Position numbers and translations under genes: made by a program. The notes beneath the pieces are model-generated. The model saw nothing but the letters and a program-made list of their open reading frames with translations. It searched no databases and was not told where the DNA came from. This document shows, piece after piece, positions 55,808 through 63,850 of a stretch of DNA of 64,000 bases. This stretch comes from JAUUZQ01 sp964538375 (lineage in GTDB: Bacteria > Bacteroidota > Bacteroidia > Bacteroidales > GCA-2748055). Location: NCBI GenBank assembly GCA_964538375.1, contig CAZIFQ010000003.1:1-64000 (forward strand), read 5' to 3'. Each line of letters opens with the position of its first letter. Position 1 is the stretch's first letter.

Positions 55808-57052
55808 ATGAAACGCAACATCGTACATATGGACCTGGACACATTCTTTGTGTCTGTAGAGCGCTTGCAGAACAGCGCTTTGATTGGAAAGCCGGTTATC
55901 ATCGGGGGAACATCTGATCGCGGGGTGGTGTCGAGTTGCAGCTATGAGGCGCGAAAGTTCGGGGTACATTCTGCCATGCCCATGAAGTTTGCAAAGAGCT
56001 TATGTAACGAGGCCATTGTTGTGCGTGGCGATATGGATAGCTATTCCAGGTATTCGAAGATAGTTACAGATATTATTGCTGAAAAAGCACCTGTGTATGA
56101 GAAAGCGTCCATTGATGAGCATTACCTGGACATTACGGGGATGGACAGGTTTTTTGGATGCATGCAATGGACGAAGGAGCTGCGGCAACAGATCATAAAA
56201 GAAAGCGGATTACCGATTTCCTGCGGACTCTCCCTTAATAAGACGGTCTCTAAAATTGCTACGGGTGAAGCAAAGCCCAATGGTGAAATAGAGGTACCTC
56301 TCCCCGGTGTGAAGGACTTCCTCTCCCCTCTTTCCATTCGCAAGATTCCGATGATCGGAAACAAAACCTATCATCTCTTGCGCTCCATGGGGGTATCCAA
56401 TATTGGAACCCTCAGCATGATTCCCCCGGAGATGATGGAGGGTTTGATGGGGAAAAACGGGATTGTGATATGGAAAAAGGCCAACGGCATTGATCCTACA
56501 CCGGTGATGCAGTATTCGGAAAGGAAATCGATCAGTTCTGAGAGAACCTTCGAGAAGGACACGATGGATATGAAAGGGCTGAATGACCTGCTGCTCTCCA
56601 TGGTGGAAAAACTGGCTTTCCAGTTGCGAAAAGAAGAGAAGCTGACATCCATTATAACGGTAAAGATCAGGTATTCCAATTTCGATACCCACACGCTACA
56701 AAAGAGAATTGCTTATACCTCTTTCGACCATGTCCTGATTCCGCTGGCCAAAGAACTCTTTGAACGACTCTACCAGCGCCGCATGCTCATACGACTTGTA
56801 GGTGTCCGGCTTTCCGGACTGGTGCGGGGTGTGCAGCAATTGAACTTATTTGAAGATACCTCTGAAATGGTAAAACTCTACCTGGCCATGGACTCCCTGA
56901 GAAAACGCTTTGGATCATCTTCCGTACGCAGGGCCAGCGGCATACAGATGAAAGATTTTGAAGATAGGGGTGGAATTAATTCCACCCCTCCCTCCATACA
57001 ACGACAGGAGATTGATAATTTAAAAAACCGGAGGTGGGGGTACTTTAGATAG
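55808..57052 (+). CDS. dinB: Y-family DNA polymerase (DinB / Pol IV-like)
   Basis: Translesion polymerase. The 414-residue protein has HMDLDTFFVSVE (metal-binding Asp and aromatic steric gate), SSCSYEARKFGVHSAMP, the catalytic KASIDEHYLDITG (Asp-Glu), the thumb helix-hairpin-helix region and a little-finger domain. I chose the ATG at 55808 over a TTG at 55769. The last 30 residues include RGGINSTPP, translated from a 24-bp palindrome shared with an intergenic site at 46619. Then comes the repeat array leading into dnaE. Expected to be co-expressed with the DnaE homologue under the XRE-S24 repressor. Confidence 0.93.
   Translation: MKRNIVHMDLDTFFVSVERLQNSALIGKPVIIGGTSDRGVVSSCSYEARKFGVHSAMPMKFAKSLCNEAIVVRGDMDSYSRYSKIVTDIIAEKAPVYEKASIDEHYLDITGMDRFFGCMQWTKELRQQIIKESGLPISCGLSLNKTVSKIATGEAKPNGEIEVPLPGVKDFLSPLSIRKIPMIGNKTYHLLRSMGVSNIGTLSMIPPEMMEGLMGKNGIVIWKKANGIDPTPVMQYSERKSISSERTFEKDTMDMKGLNDLLLSMVEKLAFQLRKEEKLTSIITVKIRYSNFDTHTLQKRIAYTSFDHVLIPLAKELFERLYQRRMLIRLVGVRLSGLVRGVQQLNLFEDTSEMVKLYLAMDSLRKRFGSSSVRRASGIQMKDFEDRGGINSTPPSIQRQEIDNLKNRRWGYFR
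56966..56989. repeat. Perfect 24-bp palindrome inside the dinB 3' end
   Basis: The arm AGGGGTGGAATT is exactly mirrored. It differs from the core of the intergenic palindrome at 46619 by one transition per arm. It is in frame in dinB, encoding GINSTP. Confidence 0.8.
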
Positions 57053-57142
57053 TGCCTTGAGTACTTGGAGTACTTGGAATACTTGGAGTACTTAGAGTGC
57101 CTAAAGTTGGAGAAAACTCCGCACTCAAGGCACTCAAGGCAT
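57053..57142. repeat. AGTACTTgG tandem repeat array, copy 3, with inverted end
   Basis: AGTGCCTTGAG, then units AGTACTTGG, AGTACTTGG, AATACTTGG, AGTACTTAG and AGTGCCTAAAG. A spacer with GGAGAAAACTCC follows, then CACTCAAGGCACTCAAGGC in opposite orientation. It is the longest of the three arrays and lies between dinB and the dnaE start. Confidence 0.75.
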
Positions 57143-57147
57143 TTATT

Positions 57148-60078
57148 ATGTACCTAAACAATCACACATATTACAGCTTACGTTACGGGACCATGGCCAC
57201 AGAAACACTGGTGAAGGAGGCCGTAAAACTGGGAATTGATTCCCTGGCGCTGACGGATATCAATAATTCTACCGGGACAGTGGATTTTGTGAGGATATGC
57301 AGGGAGAATGGTATCCATCCTATGGCGGGAATAGAGTTCAGGAATAGAGATACTTACCTCTATACGGGTATTGCAAGAAATAACGATGGCTTTCGTGAGC
57401 TCAATGAGTTCCTCTCCTACCATAATGAAACAGACCTCCCCTTTCCTCTTACAGCTCCTGTAAGCCGACAGGTGTGGTATATCTATCGTTTAAATAATTT
57501 TCCAAAACGCAAACTCAAGGATTACGAGTTAATTGGAGTGGGGCCGGGTGAGCTGAACAAGATTCGGAATATGCCATACCAGGAAAGGATGATAATTTTC
57601 CATCCGGTTACCATGTTAAAGAAGGATGATTTTGCCTTGCACAGGCACCTGCGGGCTATCGATCACAATATTGTACTGGGGAAACTACAACCACATATGC
57701 TGACAGGTGAACACGATATATTGGTATCGCCTGACCTGCTGCTGTGTGCCTATGCAGATTTCCCTCAGATCGCCAGGAACACGGAACTGCTGATCAATGA
57801 TTGTCAGATCTACTTCGACTATAAAACCATCAAGAACAAGCACACCTATACCGGGGCCAGGGCAGACGACCGTGTTTTTCTTGAGAAACTGGCCATGGAA
57901 GGGATGGTGTATCGCTATGGAAAAGGGAATCGCGAAGCAGAAAAGCGGATACGTCACGAACTGAAGGTCATTGACCAGCTGGGATTCTCCTCTTACTTCC
58001 TGATAACCTGGGATGTAATCAGGTATTCAATGTCACGTGGTTTCTATCATGTGGGCAGAGGCAGTGGTGCCAACTCAATTGTTGCCTATTGTCTGCGTAT
58101 CACCGATGTGGATCCCATCGACCTGGACCTTTACTTTGAACGCTTCATCAATCCGAAACGCACCAGTCCGCCCGACTTCGATATCGATTTCTCATGGAAG
58201 GAGCGTGACGGAGTGTTGGATTACATTTTTAAGCGCTACGGAAGGCGTCATACGGCATTAATTGGTACTATGTCGACTTTCAGGGATCGATCCATCTTTC
58301 GCGAACTGGGCAAGGTATACGGACTTCCCAAGGAGGAAATAGATGCCCTGGTGGCCAATCCGGGTGATCAAATGAATGAAAATCACATTACCTCGAATAT
58401 CTACCGGGTAGGAAACCAGATTGTTGATTTTCCCAACCTGCGAAGTATCCATGCCGGTGGGGTCATCATTTCCGAAGATCCGATCACCTGCTATACAGCG
58501 CTTGATCTTCCCCCGAAGGGACTGCCCACAACACAATGGGATATGTATGTAGCTGAAAGCATTGGGTACGAGAAACTTGACATACTCAGTCAACGGGGCA
58601 TTGGTCATATCAAAGAAACCGTGGAGATTGTTGCTGCCAATCGCGGCGTAGATGTGGATGTACACAGGGTTGATGATTTCAAAAAGGATGAAAAGATTCT
58701 TGAGCAACTGGGTGTGGGTGAGACAAATGGATGCTTCTATATTGAAAGTCCTGCCATGCGTGGCTTGCTTACAAAATTGAAATGTAATAGCTACAGAAGT
58801 TTGGTAGCAGCCAGCTCAATTATTCGTCCGGGAGTAGCTAAATCGGGCATGATGCGTGAGTATATCAACCGTTTTCATAATCCTGATGGATTTGAGTACC
58901 TCCACCCCATTATGCAAAAGCATCTGGGAGAAACTTTTGGTGTGATGGTTTACCAGGAAGATGTGATCAAGATCTGTCATCACTTTGCCGGGCTTGACCT
59001 GGCTGATGCAGATGTGTTGCGAAGAGCCATGAGCGGGAAGTACCGCTCCAGGAAGGAGTTTGACAGGATTGCTGACAGGTTTTTCTCCAACTGCAGGGAA
59101 AAAGGATATCCCGATTCATTGACCAATGAGGTGTGGCGACAGATAAGCTCCTTTGCCGGGTACTCATTCTCCAAGGCACACTCGGCTTCTTTTGCGGTGG
59201 AGAGCTTTCAGTCTCTCTTCCTGAAAACCTATTACCCGCTGGAGTTTATGGTAGCTGTGATCAATAATTTTGGTGGCTTCTACCGCACCTGGGTATATGT
59301 GAATGAGGCACAGAGAAAAGGAGCTACGATTCACCTGCCCTGTGTCAATCGGAGCGATTACAAGACAAATATTTATGAATTTGACATTTACCTGGGATTG
59401 GTGCATATTCAAAACCTTGAATCTGTGATTGCAGAACATATCGTTAGGGAGAGATATGAAAATGGACCTTACAAAAATTTAACTGATTTCGCTTCCAGGG
59501 TACCGGTGGGACACGAACAACTGGTGACACTCATTCGCATCAATGGCCTGCGTTTCAGTGGGAAAACAAAAAAGGAACTGCTGTGGGATGCGCAATGGAT
59601 GCTTGGGCATGTGAAGAAACGTGAAATCACCCGCTCAGTATTTCCGGAGGAGAAGAAAGAGTTTGTTTTGCCGGCGCTGGAACAACACCCCATTGAAGAT
59701 GCCTATGATGAGATTGAATTGCTCGGTTTTCCAGTATCTATGAGTTCCTTCGATCTGCTGGAAACGGCTTTCCGGGGTGAAATAAGAGCCCATGAAATGA
59801 TAAATCATGTGGGAAAGAAGATGCGAATGTTGGGGAAGATGGTTACCGTGAAGAATGTAAGAACAGTGAAAAAGGAATGGATGCATTTCGGAACCTTCAT
59901 TGATGACCGGGGAGAGTTCTTCGATGTTGTGAATTTCCCCAACTCCCTGAGAAAATACTCCTATAAAGGATCGGGTATTTACCTTCTGCTCGGCGAAATC
60001 ACTGAGGAAATGGGTTTTCCGGGTATGACCGTAGAGAAGATGGTGAAGATGCCAACAAAACCGGATCCTCGGTATTAG
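57148..60078 (+). CDS. DNA polymerase III alpha-type (DnaE-like, short form)
   Basis: A 976-residue C-family polymerase, shorter than replicative DnaE (about 1150-1250). The palm carries PPDFDIDF (two catalytic Asp, about residue 343) and KLDILSQRGI (third Asp). Fingers, tandem HhH and an OB domain (KMVTVKNVRTVKKEW) follow. The N-terminal PHP domain is degenerate: LNNHTYYS stands where LHxHS is normal, and ALTDINN where ALTDHG is normal. I see no obvious clamp-binding QxxLF motif. The start at 57148 follows a repeat-derived extension that I reject. By location it is a damage-inducible polymerase, comparable to DnaE2, partnered with DinB rather than ImuB. Confidence 0.88.
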   Translation: MYLNNHTYYSLRYGTMATETLVKEAVKLGIDSLALTDINNSTGTVDFVRICRENGIHPMAGIEFRNRDTYLYTGIARNNDGFRELNEFLSYHNETDLPFPLTAPVSRQVWYIYRLNNFPKRKLKDYELIGVGPGELNKIRNMPYQERMIIFHPVTMLKKDDFALHRHLRAIDHNIVLGKLQPHMLTGEHDILVSPDLLLCAYADFPQIARNTELLINDCQIYFDYKTIKNKHTYTGARADDRVFLEKLAMEGMVYRYGKGNREAEKRIRHELKVIDQLGFSSYFLITWDVIRYSMSRGFYHVGRGSGANSIVAYCLRITDVDPIDLDLYFERFINPKRTSPPDFDIDFSWKERDGVLDYIFKRYGRRHTALIGTMSTFRDRSIFRELGKVYGLPKEEIDALVANPGDQMNENHITSNIYRVGNQIVDFPNLRSIHAGGVIISEDPITCYTALDLPPKGLPTTQWDMYVAESIGYEKLDILSQRGIGHIKETVEIVAANRGVDVDVHRVDDFKKDEKILEQLGVGETNGCFYIESPAMRGLLTKLKCNSYRSLVAASSIIRPGVAKSGMMREYINRFHNPDGFEYLHPIMQKHLGETFGVMVYQEDVIKICHHFAGLDLADADVLRRAMSGKYRSRKEFDRIADRFFSNCREKGYPDSLTNEVWRQISSFAGYSFSKAHSASFAVESFQSLFLKTYYPLEFMVAVINNFGGFYRTWVYVNEAQRKGATIHLPCVNRSDYKTNIYEFDIYLGLVHIQNLESVIAEHIVRERYENGPYKNLTDFASRVPVGHEQLVTLIRINGLRFSGKTKKELLWDAQWMLGHVKKREITRSVFPEEKKEFVLPALEQHPIEDAYDEIELLGFPVSMSSFDLLETAFRGEIRAHEMINHVGKKMRMLGKMVTVKNVRTVKKEWMHFGTFIDDRGEFFDVVNFPNSLRKYSYKGSGIYLLLGEITEEMGFPGMTVEKMVKMPTKPDPRY

Positions 60079-60101
60079 AACAATTAATAATAGTGGACGC
60101 T

Positions 60102-62309
60102 CTAGCTCGTGGATTCTATCCGTCTTACATTCGATATTCCCTTGATGCGTTTTAGCTTCCTGATAAGGGCTTCGAGGTGTTGGGTATCTTTTACAAAGAG
60201 TGTGATGGTGCCTTCAAACATGCCATCATTAGAATCGATGGAGAGAGAACGCATATTCACCTGCAGGTCTTTTGAGATAACATCGGAGATATTGCTTACT
60301 ATACCAATGTCGTCTATTCCTGTTATAATTATTGTCACTGCAAAGCGAGCATCTTCATCTGCTTTGGTCCATTGTGCCTTTACAACCCTGTAACCATATT
60401 TATTGAGTAGCTGGTGTGCATTGGGACAATTCATCCTGTGAATGGAAATACCTGCTTCCCTGGTAACAAAGCCAAAAATCGCATCTCCCATTATGGGCTT
60501 ACAGCATTTGGATAATTTATAGTCGATATTGGAGATCTGCTCATCTATGACAAGATAATCGCTGGAATCAGTGATTGTATTTTTTATGAGCCGGTCAACA
60601 GATTCATCTTCAATAGGAATGGCTTTATTCACTTGAGAGGCCTCTTTTTTTGCCGTGAAGATATCCTTAATATGCTGTAAATCTATCTTTTCCGTTGCAA
60701 TATCGAAGTGAAGGTCTATTGAATCCTTATATCCAAAATGCTGAATCACTTTCCTGATATTGCTATCATCATATTCGATCTTCCAGTTTTTAAAGCGTCG
60801 CTTGAGTATCTCTTTTCCATTTTCGGCTTCCTTAAGTTTGGCATCTTTCAGTGCTTGCTTTATCTTGTTTTTCGCTTTGGAGGTAGAAACAAAATTAAGC
60901 CAGTCGACCTTCGCTTTTTGTTGCTTCGACTGGATAATTTCCACTTTGTCACCATTGTGGAGCTTATGTCGTATTGGAACAATTTTACCATTGATTTTTG
61001 CTCCTGAGCATGATGATCCAACATGGGTATGTATATCGTATGCAAAATCCAGAACCGTAGCATTTTCCGGGAATTTCTTCAAGTCACCATTCGGAGTAAA
61101 AACAAAAATTTCCTTGGAGAACTGACTTAGTTTCAATTCATCAATAAGGTTTGTTGAATCCTCTGCCTCTGTCTGATCGAGTGCTTCCCGAACTTTACCG
61201 AGCCATTCATCAACACCTGCTTGTCCTTTAATCCCTTTGTACTTCCAGTGTGCCGCAAGTCCCTTTTCCGCAATCTCATTCATTCGCTCAGACCTGATTT
61301 GTATCTCTACCCAATCCCCTCCCGCTACAACAACAGTTGTGTGTAGCGATTCATAACCGTTTGATTTGGGCATTGATATCCAGTCGCGCAAACGATCGGG
61401 ATTAGGTTGATAAAGGTCTGTAACAACAGAATAGGCACGCCAGCAATCTGATTTCTCTTTCTTTTCTGAGCTATGGAGGATGATTCGAATGGCAAATTTA
61501 TCATAGACTTCTTCGAACTCTACATTTTGCTTTTTCATTTTTCGCCAGATGGAAGAAATTGATTTAGGCCGGCCAAGAATCCTGAACTTTAATTTCTCAT
61601 TTTCCATACCATCATTCAGAGGAGTAATGAAATCTTTAACAAATTTCTCTCTCTTTGCCTTGGTTACGCTGAGTTTTTTACTGATTTCGATATAGATATC
61701 TTTTTCCAGGATTCTCATCGCAATATCCTCCATCTCAGACATCATATTGTACAAACCCAAGCGGTGTGCTAAAGGTGAATAGATAGATTTTGCCTCGCTT
61801 GCTGCTGCTATACTCTCTTCATTATCCTTATTTTTTAATATGCGGAGGTAATAAATCTTCTCTGCAATTTTTATCAGGATGACACGAAAATCTGTTGAAA
61901 GGGAGAGAATGAGATTTCTCATATTCTCCGAGTGTTTCTCGTTAGTGCTTGTATTTAAATCACTGATCTTTTTCAGTTCTAACAGAATTACCCATACCCT
62001 GTTTCCAAGAGATTTCTCAGCTGCTGCCAGGATATCTTCTGATATATCTGTTATCGGAAGTACCAGTGCTGCCGAAGTTCCAAGGGGATCCAAACCAAGC
62101 TCATGTGTTGTGATTTGGGCAAGATCCACTGATAACTTTATGGTAGATTTGGCCTGTTTTAAATCCAGAGTATACGCATACTCAGAAAGGAAATCAAATG
62201 ACCTGATAATCAATTTAACTCCCTTTGCATCATATTCTTCGTTGCAAATCTCCAGCAGTTCTTTGTGGGCTTTCTGAAGAATTATCTCAATCTCATCACT
62301 TATCTGCAT
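60102..62309 (-). CDS. relA: RelA-type (p)ppGpp synthetase with degenerate hydrolase domain
   Basis: A 735-residue RSH protein. The HD hydrolase domain has lost its signature: AALVLPITDI stands where relatives have AALLHDVVEDT, and KIAEKIYYLR replaces KLADRLHNMR. The synthetase domain is intact (GRPKSISSIWRKM, YDKFAIRI, KSNGYESLHTTV). TGS (IFVFTPNGDLKKFPENATVLDFAYDIH), a zinc-finger-like segment and an ACT domain follow. It therefore most likely only makes the alarmone. The ATG at 62309 is chosen over a TTG three codons earlier. Convergent with the DnaE homologue, 24 bp apart. Confidence 0.9.
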   Translation of the reverse strand: MQISDEIEIILQKAHKELLEICNEEYDAKGVKLIIRSFDFLSEYAYTLDLKQAKSTIKLSVDLAQITTHELGLDPLGTSAALVLPITDISEDILAAAEKSLGNRVWVILLELKKISDLNTSTNEKHSENMRNLILSLSTDFRVILIKIAEKIYYLRILKNKDNEESIAAASEAKSIYSPLAHRLGLYNMMSEMEDIAMRILEKDIYIEISKKLSVTKAKREKFVKDFITPLNDGMENEKLKFRILGRPKSISSIWRKMKKQNVEFEEVYDKFAIRIILHSSEKKEKSDCWRAYSVVTDLYQPNPDRLRDWISMPKSNGYESLHTTVVVAGGDWVEIQIRSERMNEIAEKGLAAHWKYKGIKGQAGVDEWLGKVREALDQTEAEDSTNLIDELKLSQFSKEIFVFTPNGDLKKFPENATVLDFAYDIHTHVGSSCSGAKINGKIVPIRHKLHNGDKVEIIQSKQQKAKVDWLNFVSTSKAKNKIKQALKDAKLKEAENGKEILKRRFKNWKIEYDDSNIRKVIQHFGYKDSIDLHFDIATEKIDLQHIKDIFTAKKEASQVNKAIPIEDESVDRLIKNTITDSSDYLVIDEQISNIDYKLSKCCKPIMGDAIFGFVTREAGISIHRMNCPNAHQLLNKYGYRVVKAQWTKADEDARFAVTIIITGIDDIGIVSNISDVISKDLQVNMRSLSIDSNDGMFEGTITLFVKDTQHLEALIRKLKRIKGISNVRRIESTS

Positions 62310-62350
62310 AATAATCAAGCACTTTCAATACGATTCCAAAGATAAATAAA

Positions 62351-62635
62351 TTAGAATATCTTTTGTTGCAATTTCTCGCTACAAGGCAATATAATTGTAA
62401 AGGTACTTCCCTTTCTAAGTTCGCTGGCAATCTCAAGACTTCCATTGTGATGTGCAAGGAATTCTTTAACGAGTGATAAGCCAATTCCTGAACCCTTTTC
62501 ATTTTCTGTTCCGTGATGAATAGCTAATATAGAGCCCTGGTAGAGACCGCGCACTTCCTGGTTAGACATGCCAACACCCTGATCCTCAACTATAATGCAG
62601 TGTTTCTGAGGTAAAATACTTTGTGTTAAACTTAC
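62351..62635 (-). pseudogene. Orphan C-terminal fragment of a histidine kinase
   Basis: The frame starts directly at the stop region of the neighbouring porin-like gene and reads CIIVEDQGVGM (N/G1 box), GSGIGLSLVKEFLAHHNGSL (G2 box) and GSTFTIILP, the end of a HATPase domain. There is no HisKA domain, no sensor and no start codon except an internal ATG at 62569. A deletion removed the N-terminal part, leaving about 95 residues. It is distinct from the kinase at 38602. Confidence 0.75.
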
Positions 62636-63729
62636 CTAAATGTAAATCCGACCCCTGCCGTATGACTTACATACATTGTCTTAGTGAAATCGTAGTGAAC
62701 TGTAAAGACTCCCATTTTAAATCTAATTCCCGCATTGATTCTTAATCCACTGTATCCTTCCAGTGCCAGTTCTTCAATTGGATTCTCTTCAATAGTGTAA
62801 GTGGTAGATCCAAAATCCGGACTTAAAGGACTAGAAACGACATCATTCACCGGATAATGGCCAAGCATGGCGACTTCTGCCATTGAGCTGGCATACCCGA
62901 TTCCTTCATATAAGGTTACTATAGGAAGAGTTTGGGAAGCAATTAAATTGACTGTCCAACCGGAAACAGACATTACAAGAAATTGATCATCCCAGTCGAA
63001 GTCAGGAAATGGATTGATTGTGGCAATTGGATCTATCGCCTGGTGAACTGAAGAGGTAACTTTTGAATAACCACCATGCAGGGCAATATCAATGAATTTT
63101 AATTTCTTTATAATCGGTATCCATTGAGAAATAGAGTGTCTTCCCCCTACTCCCCACATAGCCATTTCACTACCAAAACCAATATCTAAAGCAGGCATGT
63201 AACGAACAGTAAGATCTGTACCTGCTACCAATCCCACTGAAAGCTGCGCCATTGGCAAGGGAACAAAGTCTCTTCCCATTCCATCAGGATGAATATATTT
63301 CGCTAATTCGTATGTTTCTGTTTCACCAGAACTATTTACAACTCCAATGGTGTTAACTATCTCTGGTCTGTCGGTAAGATATCCTACGGCAGTTGGGGCA
63401 TAAGTGGGGTCAGGAAATGGTTCACTTAAACCCAGTACTGTACTTAAATCATATTGCAGTACATCAGTTGGAGCAAAGGCAAAACTAAACATGGCTGATA
63501 TATCAACACCACCTAATTCATGTGGTTTCGCTGTATTGTACCAGCTGCCACTCATGTTTGATCCAATAATATCTGTATAGGGCTGCAAATATTCCTGTAT
63601 TAATATCCTGGCATCACTGTTTGGTCCGTACATAAAATAGAGTGAATTTATCTGCGCTTTTGCATTAAATGAAAACGAACTTATTAATAAAGCACAGACC
63701 AGAATTCCAATATATCGCGTTGTTCTCAT
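62632..63729 (-). CDS. DUF6588-like outer-membrane protein
   Basis: A 365-residue protein with a signal peptide ending at FNAKA. The body has barrel-like strands and a terminal aromatic-rich strand (AGVGFTFR). Stretches such as SVGLVAGTDLTVRYMPA, WGVGGRHSISQWIP and HGGYSKV match DUF6588 proteins of Bacteroidetes as I recall them. Function unknown. I chose the ATG at 63729 over 63741. Divergent from rarA. Confidence 0.75.
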   Translation of the reverse strand: MRTTRYIGILVCALLISSFSFNAKAQINSLYFMYGPNSDARILIQEYLQPYTDIIGSNMSGSWYNTAKPHELGGVDISAMFSFAFAPTDVLQYDLSTVLGLSEPFPDPTYAPTAVGYLTDRPEIVNTIGVVNSSGETETYELAKYIHPDGMGRDFVPLPMAQLSVGLVAGTDLTVRYMPALDIGFGSEMAMWGVGGRHSISQWIPIIKKLKFIDIALHGGYSKVTSSVHQAIDPIATINPFPDFDWDDQFLVMSVSGWTVNLIASQTLPIVTLYEGIGYASSMAEVAMLGHYPVNDVVSSPLSPDFGSTTYTIEENPIEELALEGYSGLRINAGIRFKMGVFTVHYDFTKTMYVSHTAGVGFTFR

Positions 63730-63837
63730 AGTATCATTCATTAATTAAACGCTTCAAAATTAGGAAAAATACCGGGATAGTTTTTTTCTGATTATCAACA
63801 AGAAGTAAAAAATATTTTCGTGGCAATTTATTTACCC

Positions 63838-63845
63838 TAAATTTG
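63838..63845 (+). promoter_or_regulatory. Start-proximal -7 box of rarA
   Basis: TAAATTTG matches TAnnTTTG and lies 5 bp before the rarA ATG. The predicted transcription start is at or next to the ATG, so the mRNA may be leaderless. The -33 region has only TTCG. Confidence 0.35.
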
Positions 63846-63850
63846 TTCTG

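Noticed and set aside
56210..56692. 160-codon minus-strand frame opposite dinB
   Set aside because: Antisense shadow without protein-like motifs.
57097..57147. N-terminal extension of the DnaE homologue
   Set aside because: Translated from inverted CACTCAAGGC repeats; the PHP-domain start is at 57148.
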